From: Mesostigma viride
Taxonomy: Eukaryota > Streptophyta > Mesostigmatophyceae > Mesostigmatales > Mesostigmataceae
NCBI GenBank assembly: GCA_009746045.1
Contig: RPFO01000448.1
Span: forward strand, 67,001 to 131,000
Direction: 5' to 3'
DNA: 64,000 nt
Below the pieces are notes generated by a model. The model searched no databases. It was not told where the DNA came from and saw only the letters and a list, made by a program, of their open reading frames with translations. The stretch's first letter is position 1, and every line of letters starts with the position of its first letter. Positions 10,704 to 22,700 of this stretch are shown here, one piece after another. Both the position numbers and the translations under genes were made by a program.

Positions 10704-13700
10704 CTATGTCTCATGCCTGGAGTTTGACAAGAAGGTACGGTACAGCCTAGGAAACGCTGCTGGGCAGAGAAAACAGCCGGCTGGGGACATTGGCCTCCGG
10801 CTGGCTAATGGCGAGTAGCCACCATAAGGTCAATTTTCTCAGCGCACGCTTCTGGATCCATTCATGCATACCATGTCCCATGACCGGTTCCATTTATCAA
10901 ACCTTCCAAACGTTGCTAGTTGATTAACAGCTATTTTTTAATGTTATTTTCGATTTTCCTGATATTGTTCCTGAGCACACACAGTTTGCTGGCGTGCCCA
11001 GGACGAACTATTTGCTTTGACTTTGTGAAGATCCATGCACCCAACAAATGGTACTAGCAAATTCTCTTCAAGTAGGCCCTTGTCTACCTGATATTTCCTC
11101 CTCTCTTAGCTTTTCTATACTTGTTGTTGTGCAATACTGCACGTATGTCATACGCGTACATGGGCGTTTGGGAGTAATTGACATCTTCACCCCACCACCC
11201 CACCTTTGCTGTCTTCAGGGTATTTTACTGGCATCTGGAGGCACCACGGGGTACCTGACTGTCCACGACTTCAGTGAGATGGCAGGGATCAGGTGCCTTG
11301 CACCTATTGGAGAAGGTGCGTCGTCCTGTGGACCCATGCACATTCTTGTCGCTGCCATGCATTCCTGTTCCCATCACCTTGATGGCATGCATCCCTGTTG
11401 ACATTGTATGCATCAACATAGTATGCGGCCGTGTGTGCGTTTATGATGTAGTAATATATAATACAGTTTGGCATTGTATCGTGGAAGCCGCATAAGCAAC
11501 TCCTGTATATTGTGTAGGCGCTAATCTAATCTAATTGTGTGTACCGATCCTCCTGAGTAATTAGACGCGCCCTCATCCCCAAGAATCCGACTTAAATTCA
11601 CCCAGCCGCATTGAGCCAGATGTAGGCGAGCAGGAGGGCTTACTGGGCATCAGGGCATGGCAGTATGTATGGCGTAGGAGGCGCAGGCCGCTGGGTGCAT
11701 GCAGCACCAGGCATGACTTGCTGCATCCCAGTGGTTGTAATGTTATACAGCTAGGATGCTATTGATATGCTGATGTAGCTAGTCCAGATCTATGACGGGA
11801 TGTTAATGGGGGTACCCTTGTTTAGGGTGAGCTGATACCAAGAATCAGCCCATGTGCCTTTGGCTTAAGAGTGCCAGCTACATGAAATGGGCAACTGCAC
11901 CTCATTGTCCCCATTAGGTAACAAAGGCAGCCGGTTACTGCATGGGGCCTTCAGGGTGCACAGGAGAGGTACCTTGAAGGGGAAAGCGCTGAAACTTCCT
12001 TTCTGAGGGAGCGTGCTGTTCTCAAATCTTCCCTGCTGATGTATGATATCTCACATCCGGCCTATACACCCACTTGGAAATTCGCCATTAACCAAGCACG
12101 TGCGACCCATCATGTCACGATAGCGTGTTGAAGCCCGTGGGGCTGTTCGTGGTTGGGTTTTTGGCATCTCGATATTCAGGAAATTTCTGCACATAAATGT
12201 GCGGAAATATTAAAGACTTGTTTGGTTAGTGACAACTGGCAGGTTTGAGTGGTCCTGGGCCCTGCTCCACTGCTGCTATGTGTCTACTTCGTCAGCTTTG
12301 CTATGCTCCTCATCTGCTGCTGCTCCGCCCCTGCCTCATCAGAGTGCGGGTTCACCAACAAAGGCATCGTGCTCCAGCTTAGGGTCGAAGGGGGCGGCAC
12401 GGGTGGCTTCCAGGCCCTTCGCTGGGACCCTGTGGACCAGAACAAGGTGGGTGATCCACCAAGAGCTGCAGTGGCGTCTCTCATGGCTTCTTGAGAGTGG
12501 CGCTTTGCAGATGCACAGGGCATTGTTGTTAGGACCACGAGTATATCATCATAGTACAAGTTATGTTAGCAGTTATTATCTCCTGTGGCTTCTAGGGTGG
12601 CAAATTTTTTACCCGGGCATTTTATTATTATGATTATTATTATTATTATATCAATTGAATAGCTGTTAATGCATAGTTTGATTTCATGTATTCTGAAGCG
12701 CCTTGGGTGGCAAAAGCATACCGAACGGCATTGAGGTTCTAATTAAAATTTGCATTTTTGTTTTTATCTTGAATATTGAATGCGTGGCAAGCAGTCTCCT
12801 GGGGGCATGAAAAGTTGTCGGGTCTGTGCATGGGTGCAATTCTTGTCTATTATAACCCCGCAATTTATGGTCTGCGTCAATGTCATTGCTCGGCTGGGTT
12901 TACCTCTCAAATCCCCCACGTTTGCCCGAGCTACCACCCTCCCAGGTCGTGTGTGCGCTCCGGCACAATGGATCAGTGGACATCTTTGACCTCACCGTTT
13001 CACAAGGCGAGGCCTTGCATCATTTGCAGCCAGCGGCCGACCCCGGCAGGTGGGTGTTCGTAGCTATACTGGAACTTGCCCGTCTTAATTTGCATTTTCC
13101 AGGCCATAAAGGTAATCGCTGCCACTTGATTATGTAGTCAACTGACACCCTCCCTCCTTCCTTGGACGTTCAGTGCCAGCGGTTCATTGGGGAAAACTGG
13201 AAAAGTTTGGGGGGATGTTGCTCTTCTTGAGGCTGCCTCTTGTCCCCAGTATGTAGCTCAAAATTCCTTTTCGCTGACTGAAATTTTTACTTCAAATTGC
13301 ACGAGCCGGATGTTTCTCTTGCCAATAGCCATGGAATGGTAATAGCATAGTATTTACTTTTTTTCTCAAAGCGCTTTGCTCCCCTTTTCTTTGCGGCAAC
13401 CTGTGCGCCACAATCCTCGCAAAAGCGAAGAAATCAAGGCCGCACACAGGAGACCTGTAACAGAATCTCTACCTGATAACTGCAAATGCATTTGGATTTA
13501 CTTGCATGATTTCGGCCCCAAGGCAGTGAATCGCGGCCCTTCCTCGGTGTATGCGGCTCAATGGAATGAGAGGCAGGTTGAGAATGCGCAGGAGTACAGG
13601 GAAGGATAGGGTGAGGCAGGCGGGCAGGCGGGCAGGCGGGCAGGCGGGCGGGCGGGCGGGCGGGCGGGCGGGCGGGCGGGCGGGGGCGGGCGGGCGGGCG

Positions 13701-16700
13701 GCGGCGGGCGGGCGGGCGGGCGGGCGGGCGGGCGGGCGGGCGGGCGGGCGGGCGGGCGGGCGGGCGGGCAGACAGGGATGTGGGGGAGCTAGCTACAGAA
13801 TTGCTAGTTTCTTGTGAGTGGAGAAAGTGTACTCTAGAAAGTAACTTTCAGTCATGCATATCTGTCAAACTCATGATTATATAGTTGCTTTTCGATATAG
13901 CTTGGCACTGTACTCTAGAAAGTAACTTTCAGTTATGCATATCTGTCAAACTCATGATTATGTAGTTGCTTTTCGATATAGCTTGGCACTGTAGGCAAGG
14001 ATCGGGAGGGCTCTTACCACCAGCTCTACTGGCTTACATTCCAAGGCATTCCTGTTGTTTGTCACGCTGTTCCTGCCATGGACCATTCACTACAGGTCTA
14101 ACCGTCCAAACGACTTCGCAGACATCACCTTCCTGGGCGATACGTCCAGGTAACATTTTGTTTTTTTGTCTTGTTTAGTATTTTCCCTGTTTGTGGTTTT
14201 GCACAGTGATGCCTGGGTGCAGACACGCAGGGTAGCCACTGCTGAGGTTCTGCCTACGTGTGTGCACCCTTTCCTGGTGAAAGTTGCCATTAAGATAATG
14301 GCTGTTACTGCTACTACTACGAATGCTACTACCTTCATGGCTGCATTTCCTACTACCACGATGCACATTCCCAACATTGCCGGCACCTGGGATCTGCGCG
14401 GACAACATGCGGGTGTTATCTGATAAACATCTGCAACAATATATACACTGTGCTGCCCTGGTTGCCGCCGTGCATCGGACAGTTTAAAAGTAGCGGCCTT
14501 TAGAAACCGCAGCCTCACTATACTATATTCTAAATGGTAATGTTAATCACTCGTGCCAATCCAACATGATCGAGGGATGGCCGCAGATCACGCCGAGAGA
14601 AGGCAGAAGAGGAGCCTACCATCCCATCAACACCCCCACGACCCCACGGCTTCACTCACACATGTCGATGTCCCATGTCGCTCCTGCTACCCTGACTCCG
14701 TGTTCATGCAGCGTGGCAGCGGTGAGCCTTAACAGCTGCCATGTGCTGATCTGGGACCCGAGGGTGGCCCACACAGCCTGCCCCAGCCAGGGGGATGCTA
14801 GCGCCCCAGCGGTAAAACTGGCGGCACCTTTGACAGCGCGGGGGCTCACGACGGTTAATTCTTCTGCCGATGGCAAGGTAGGGTGTTCAGGTGACCACAC
14901 CTCACGACGCACCAGGTTGGAGGGACGTAGTCTTTCTGGCCGAACGTTTTAAAATTTTAAGACAACTAGGTTCGCCCCTGTTACTCAACTTTAACCATGT
15001 TGAATGAGGTTACCTGCTACCCTGAAGGTGTTGTAAAAGTCTTCCAGATTCTTAGTAGTGACGAGACGACGGCCAGCAATGGGACGTCGCGGAGCAGCCT
15101 TGTTGGATAAGTTGCATTCTGAAGCCTGTGTTCAACCTTTTGATAGCCTATGCTCAACCGTTTGATAGCCTATGTTCAACCGTTTGATAGCCTATGTTCT
15201 ACCCTTTGATAACCTATGCTCGACCGTTTGATAGCCTATGCTCAACCGTTTGATAGCCTATGCTCAACCGTTTGACAGCCTATGCTCACCGTTTGATAGC
15301 CTATGTTCTACCCTTTGATAGCCTATGCTCAACCGTTTGATAGCCTATGTTCTACCCTTTGATAGCCTATGCTCAACCGTTTGATAGCCTATGTTCAAAC
15401 GTTTGATAGGATTATGTCTGTGACCGACGTAATGGATCCATTCTTGGGCACGATCAACAACATCTAGAAGAAATGCAAAGTCTGGAGGCCGCTTTATCTC
15501 ACACCATGGGTGAATGATGCTGTGGTGGTCTTGGTATCCTTCGTTTGAATGCTATGTTTTAGTGCTGCTGAGTGACCCTTGTCTGACGCTGCTCGCCTTG
15601 CGTTATCGTTCTCCACTTCTTCCACCTCTGCAGGTTGTTTATGCTGGCAGTGCAGCAGGTACCCTTCTGGCCTGGGACGTGCGCGGTGGTCGGCACTTTG
15701 ACATCTCCTTTGGTGCAAAAGCTGAGGTATGAGGTATCCTTGGCCATAGTCGAAAATAAAGCCAACAAGCATCCAAGGCTCAAGAAGGCACGATGTGCAA
15801 CAAATGCACCCGCACAGGCGCACAGGCTAACATGCACGCACACAGCTTTACACAAACACCCATTGAATGCATGGGCATGCACGCGCTTATCCATACATGT
15901 TGCGCATAGTTTCACACACATACAAGCACTGGTATGCGGTCAGACATGCGACTAGGGTTCTTGTCCACAACACAGTCCGTTGCATAGGAATGTGTTTAAT
16001 GGGGTGTAACAATGAAAGTGAACCTTTTTATCTCAAGTCCCTCCATAGCATTTTTATGTGGCAAAATGTGCCTATCCATTTCGCGATGCAGCCAAAAAGT
16101 CTTGTGCCCTTATTGCCCTGCCCTCATGTTCGTGCGTTGATCCGCCCACCCTGTCTATCTGCCACTATGTTTCTGCCGTTGTCTGCATGCCCTGCTACCC
16201 TTAGTAAGTTTAAGGTACGTTTCATCATGAGCTGAAAATGAGCTAAGGCATGTTTCGCCTCGACCCCCTGCGTCGACCTGCTTCAAATACATTATGCAAA
16301 GCTTTGCAGCACTGCCCTTTATTTTCCTGTGCTAAGCCTTGGCTTGCTTGTTGTGTTTGTTCAATCCCTGCTGCGTGGCAGACGTATCATTCCCCATTCA
16401 TCAGCGCATCGGTCGGGCTGTTATTGGAGTCTGATTCCGAGGTACGCTCCCACTTCAGCGTTAAACATTTTTTTCCTGCCGATGCCATGGCCATGCAGCG
16501 CCATGCCCCCCCCCCCCCCCCCTGATGTTTGTAATTGAAGCAACGTTGATATGCATTTCCGGCCTTTCTTTGCATTGCATGCATCATCACAAAACATCAA
16601 GATTTGTTGTAATATGTGTGCTAGCTTTGTACGGTGGAATAACCCAGACTTGTCTACCAGATGGCAACACGGCCATCTGTATGCCAGGGTGAGCACAGTG

Positions 16701-19700
16701 TGAATTTGCAGGGCCGGCCCACAGCAGCTGTGCCCTTGCTCTACCCACATTTCTTGACACGTCTTATAGCCAAAGTTACATACGACATGCAAAAAACAAA
16801 ACACCGCTACACTAGCTGTTGGGGTACTATGTCCCAACCCCAGATTCACCCTCGGGTTAGTTGTAAAGCCATTTCCCCCCTCTTCCCCCCCACAAGGGTG
16901 AGGTCAGTCGATACCTGAAAGACGAGAGGTAAAAAGTGAAATGCCTGAAAACAAGACGCCACCAAAGTGGCGTCGGAACTTCGCGGGGTCCAAACTTTGT
17001 GCCGGCGGCCAGAGGGTCAGGGGGGGGGGCACAGGCCAGCAGGCCGCGATGGAGGACACAATGGAGCACGTGACCGAGAGGGCCGAACAGCTCATCCCAT
17101 CGGCCGCACAGCTGAATGGCTTCTGGCGAATGCCTTGTGATGGCGTCGAATACCCTGAAATGGCCCTGCGATGGGTGGCCCCCCCATGCGCGAGGCTGTG
17201 AAAAGAAAACATGCCCGGAATGCCCATGGGGGCCTCTCCCACTGCTGCCTAGCCTGCTGTACGTTAAGCCCTGAAAAAGAAGTGCATCAGGGGGATGGCC
17301 GGTTGTCAGGCGTCGCAGGAGCCACAAAGAAATGGGGTCCCAGACGAGGACGTGCTGGGCCGCCCCCTGCGTAGTCTTGGGGTTGCGGAGCACAGGGGCT
17401 CCATTGGGCCCTGACTCGAGTAAGGGTGGCCAGGATGAGCCACATCCCGAACACGCAGCCCTAGCGCCTCACTAATGCGTAAATGCTGCTGGAAGCAATT
17501 ATAATCAACACATTCAACGCACCTGTCGACGTGAAATTAGTAACAGGGTGGTGAAATAGCAAAGGTGCTACGGCATTGGCGGAGGGCTGACAGCCAGCAG
17601 TAAATGCTGCCACTACACAAGCACGTGTCCTGTCAGTACCCGGTTGCGAACAACGTCGGGGTAGAACAGGTGCAGGCAGGTCTTGGCATGCTGGCATAAG
17701 GTGCGACCAGCCTGGGGAATGATAGACAGCAGAAATCTGCTCACAGAAAACGGATTCCGCGTCAACGGGGTCGACAGCAGTGCTCGTTTTATACTTTTTT
17801 GCACAGCCGACAACAAATCGCAGAAGGCGAGGGAAGGGACAGCTGACAGGTTCCTGGCACCTGGCACTCTAGATCTGAGGGGACCCAAGGGTCCCTGGAA
17901 AATCCGCTTTTCTGCCGGAAAGTGTTTTCCAGGGTCAGTTTGCCTCGCGCCCGCCACGATGTTAGGTAAGAAGTTACCAACGTCGCAGATATTACAAAAA
18001 GGTGCATTGAACCCACTGAACTTTTAGTGCCAAAGTAATACTATTCACCTAGTGAGTACTGACCTAAGCACACAGGTTCCCCTGCCCGGCAATTCCAGGG
18101 CCTGCCGGCGCGCCGGCCCTGCCATGGCAATCTTCCTAGGCTGCCATAACCGGCGGCGCCGGCACTAAAATGAGCACTGGTCGACAGGGCCAGGCAGCGC
18201 CCACGCCAGGTATGCAGCCTCCGCATGCCATTAGGCCGGCAAGCCAGAGAAAAGGTTCACTGTGCCCTCCAAAAGTGCAAAGTGTCGAGCGCACCACGCT
18301 CCATCAGCCCAGGGTTGGGATGCACATCGCGCACCTGGTCAAGTCGGGTACCCAGGCGCTGCGCAAGCTGGCCTGGTCAGCAAGGTTGTGGGCAGTAGCG
18401 ACCCAGACCCAGCGACTGTGCGTGGCGCTAGCCAGTGATAAGGCGCAGTAGCGCCGGACCATCTGGTTGAAGTGGTGGGAAGACGACTTCCCTCTGGCAG
18501 ACGCCCCCCCCCCCACGCTGCATGAGCCGGACGACCCGCTTTTCCCGACACGCCTTGGTCTGGCATGACCACTTGACCTCGTGCGTCGCAACAATCGCCT
18601 CCTTTACATTGATGTGTTTAGGCTGACCCTGCCACCAGTAGGACAGTGCGCAGTAGGACAGTGCGCACTGCCCAGCAAGCTGCAGTCCCCCTCCTTCATC
18701 CACTCCAAATCCCAGTCTTCCCCTGACGTTAAGGCTGCCGCCCACCAACCCCACGCTTCACGCCGGGTAGCCAGCCGGTCACAAGTGGCCCCAGGATCGT
18801 CCATCTAAACCACCCCACCGCGGAGCTGCTGGCGTACCTAGCAATGACCTGGTTAGAAAGGGGCCGGGCCCTGACAGCCTTCAGAAAGGGTGCCAGATCG
18901 ATCGCCGCCGCAGGTCATCCCGAGCCCCCGCCAGGAACCGACAGCGTCGCCCAGGCAGGGAGGTGCGCATGGCTGCTAGCAGCCAATACGCCCGAGATGT
19001 CTCAGACCAAACCGACAGCATGGGGCGACATAGCCTTTGCACCCACACCCACTTCCCAAGCACCGAACTACATTCACGGAAGTAGGTGTAGACACGATCC
19101 AAGATGCTTGTAGTATCCGCGATTGCCACCACGCGCTCTGGTACAGGCACCTGTCCCCATCCCGCTGGTGCATGACTGCCACCGCCTTCACCCCAATCTG
19201 TTCTGCTGTCCCCCCTACCACCTTCCCAGCCTTCTGCACGAGCCCTTTGTTGGCATAGGCAGCCTGGATCGTTCTACTTGATACACGGCGTGAACGGTTT
19301 TGTTTGTACGGCTCAGCTGGTTAGTCATAGAAAAATTGAGCTCACCAAAATTGTAGCTCACCAATTCACGCCTAGCAAATCTTCCAGTATCTGTTTGTAG
19401 ACTGCTCTTCGCAAGATGGATGTGATGCCACCCAATGTAAGGAGCATGCCCAGACGGCTTCTTATTTATACGTGCTGCATCGTGTGGCGCATTACAGGCA
19501 TTGCGAATAAGGAATATCCAGGTCTGTGTTTGAGTAAGCCCTCCAGGATGTACATTCCATTCCTGTACAGCAGTATCATAAGATGGCCAGTAGACATGCA
19601 AGGTTTGGCTATGAGTCACGACAAGCCTTAAACATGGAAGCAATGGCCACCTGATGTTCTACTGCACCGGTAACTCTGCTCGCTGCCACACGCATGCTGC

Positions 19701-22700
19701 CCCTTGCCACCTTCTCCCACAGTCATGGGGCGACCTATCCTCCTTGCCCAAAGCTAGCAGCAGCATTATGGCCCTGGCACCGGACCCATCCGACCCCTGC
19801 CGACTCGGGTTTCACCTCCGCAATGGCTGGTGTGTGCTGCAAACCCTGGCTATTCTGTGTTGCTGTAAACATGCGAAAAGCGTCCCTGTGACAGCTGCAA
19901 GTGTGAGGGTTTGTAGAATGCTGCCTCTTATTACAGACAGGGATGCTAGCTTGAGCCCAGCTCAGGAAAACCATTCCAGAAATGTTGACAGTGATGGTGC
20001 TGGAGACAGCAGTGGCCACAGTGTTATGTGTTGTGATGATAGTCACCTTAACACCGGCCACTTCATATAGTGCCTATCGTTGTAAGTCTTCTCTGCTGTT
20101 CGTAGAAAGGGGCATTGCCATTTGGTTCCCCCTTTACACCCCACACTTGGGCTCAAGCCATCTTATGTATCACTATCTTTCAACCTTAGTGACCATGGGG
20201 GTCCCAGAGCTGCTTTGGGGCAAGCTTGTGTTGTGGTGTCAGGCTAAACTCGCTCGGCTACTGCAGCGGCGTCCGCCTTATAATGATCTCTACAAGCTTA
20301 GCTGCCATGAACGATTTTCTTGTTGACTTGCCCATTTCTCTTTTTTCCCTCCCCGGGCTTTGCCATTGGGGGTTTATTGCATCCATTGATTTGGATTATG
20401 TTCTATTCCCTCTTTACGTCGCCTTGTTGCCACGCAGGTCGGGCGTGCTGGACCTTGGAGTCCCCAGAGTGTCCCACCTACATGTTCCCCAGATTTGGCC
20501 TCCAGGGTACGAGCCCAGTGCTGCCTACCGGGATGATTGGGTGTTTTTTTCAGATCATCTCTTTCTTTTTCTGCAATTTCAATTTCAACAGCAGAAAAAT
20601 AGCTAAGCAAGAGTGTTTCGTGCCTATGCTTCGCGCCTTTAGTATCTGTAGATGTGTGCTATGGATGGTGGCGTAATTTTGTTTTTAATGGTCAGCAATG
20701 GATGCAATTTCGGGGAGTACCAGAAGGAGAATATAGCCTAAGAAAAAAATAGCATATATGTGCATTTTCTCCTGATCCAGTGCTTTACTCCATCTACAAA
20801 TGCCTCATGCCCCACCGTATGGTCTCTGAAGTCACCTCATCTCAGTTCTTCAATGTTGCTGTTGGTTTATGTGCTTGGTCGCTCTACCCTGGATTGGTGG
20901 CAGCGGGCACGGCCCTGAGGGCTCGCTGTCCCAAGACCGCGAGAAGCACCTTCACGAGCGGGAGCTCCGGTGGGGACACGTCCGCCGTCGCCAACCCTGC
21001 TGGCTGTCGTCACACCCGGTGCGTTTCCTTCCTGCATGGGTCCAGTGGGTGGAGAAACGGGACACGCTCATTTGGTGGATGGCAGGTGTCCGATACATGT
21101 AGTGCCGACTCACCCATTCCTAAATCGGGTAGATAATCTAAAATGCATTTGTTGCTGAACTTAGACCGAATCGAAAAAGGAGCGAAATGAAACAGCTCAC
21201 GTACGTGATATCGAATCTTTGGCTGAAGCTAAGGTCCAGAGGTGTGCCTTCCTACCCTGAGAAACAATTTTATCTAATGAGTGTGTGCAGGCTTTATAGT
21301 GGAGCCTAACCACACCGTCAAAGTCATAGTACAAATCATCGAGAAGTTGGCCATTTCACCACGCTGGGGCCCAGCACATGCCCCCTTGGTCCAAGCTTGT
21401 CTCACATCCCCTCCCCCCCCCTGGCCACCTAGGCTGTTACCAGCTCTGATGGTAGGAACGCGAACCACTTGGAAGACCAGGCGTCCTTTGGCGCGATGAT
21501 GCCCCACCCTGGGCCCCGCATGGTCGCCACGATTTTCCGGCGAACGCAGGTCGGAGCCACATGCATTCCCCCTATTAGAGAGGCGCATCCCAAGGCCGCC
21601 ACTTTAGGCCTTATGCCATCTGGGAACGTCTCCAGCTCATCTAAGCACCATCACCAGCCCCACCGGCAAATAGCCGCTGGGATTTCCCAGTCTTAGAGCT
21701 ACTGCCACTAGCTCCGGCCCCCGTCGCGATGATGGTGCCGAACCTCCTTGGTGTCCAAATGCCGGCTATCACCATGGTTATCCGAGCACCTAGCACCGAC
21801 GCAGCCGAGTCGAGCGTGCGGTAAACAAGAGACGGTCTGATCGGTTGGATCCGAAAATCTGGGCTATATCATGCACAGGAGCTTTCCCCCCAAGATGTCC
21901 AACTCCAGATTCCCGCATCCCCATCGACTGGACGCAGGTCGTGAAGACGCTTTCAGTCGGAGGATATCTCGGAAGTTATTGGCCGGCCACGGGATGTCAG
22001 CAGTGCCACTATAGCACTACTGCCCGATGGCCTGTCCCCCTCCGTCTTTGGCTTTCCCCACTCAATCATAACCTTGCCACCGTGCCTGAACCACTGGGCC
22101 GTCCCCCCACACCTCCGGTGACTTGCGCAACCTTAACCTCCGTCCCCCCGTCGCCCCTCGCGTCGGGGATAACTCCTCCCCCATCCGACGGCCCCCATCC
22201 ATCGCGCCGCGTCTATGCAGCTATGCATCTGTACATCTCTGCAATCGATCGGAATGAGGGAGCATTCTCGTCCAAACCACCTCATTCGTTCCATCGCGAC
22301 ATCATTGCCAGACGCAGCTTCCCGGATAGAAGCAACTCGCACCACCCTTGGGCTTAGGAGAATAATCTGTGGACCTAACACTGGGAACCACAGCCATCGC
22401 CGCGAGGCAGGAATCCTTCCGCCGGCTGGGCCCTGGCCAGCGACATGCAAAACAAGTCATGCAAGGCCCCCACCTTGTGGGGAAGGCCGGGAACCTCGAC
22501 TCATTTGCGGGCTGGCCGCTGTGGCGGCGGCTGCCATTGTTGAGATTTTGCCAACAAAGGTTGCGAGCTGTGAAAGGGCCTCCCTACATTTACCGCGCCA
22601 CTCTTAAGTACGTTTGCATGCATAACAGTTCACGTGGCTTTTAAAGCGCCCCCCTTTTCGGTACTCGTTTACTACCAGGAAAGGGGGGCCACGTGCCATA

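Larger units (their letters stand above)
16857..19239 (-). mobile_element. Decayed DIRS-like (tyrosine recombinase) retrotransposon
   Basis: Read on the - strand, the order is RT connection region (19150-18880), RNase H (about 18800-18370) and tyrosine recombinase (about 17480-16900). This order, RT-RH-recombinase, is that of DIRS/Ngaro-type elements, which integrate with a recombinase and not a DDE integrase. All parts carry frameshifts and stops. No terminal repeats were identified. The element lies in the WD40 gene intron after 16441, in antisense orientation. Confidence 0.7.

Noticed and set aside
15131-15410. Regular 22-bp units that might suggest a CRISPR-like array
   Set aside because: Units are directly adjacent with no unique spacers; a plain minisatellite in a eukaryotic intron.
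16941-17201. 86-residue + strand ORF beginning MPENKTPPKW
   Set aside because: It overlaps, on the other strand, the tyrosine recombinase remnant, whose motifs explain the sequence better.
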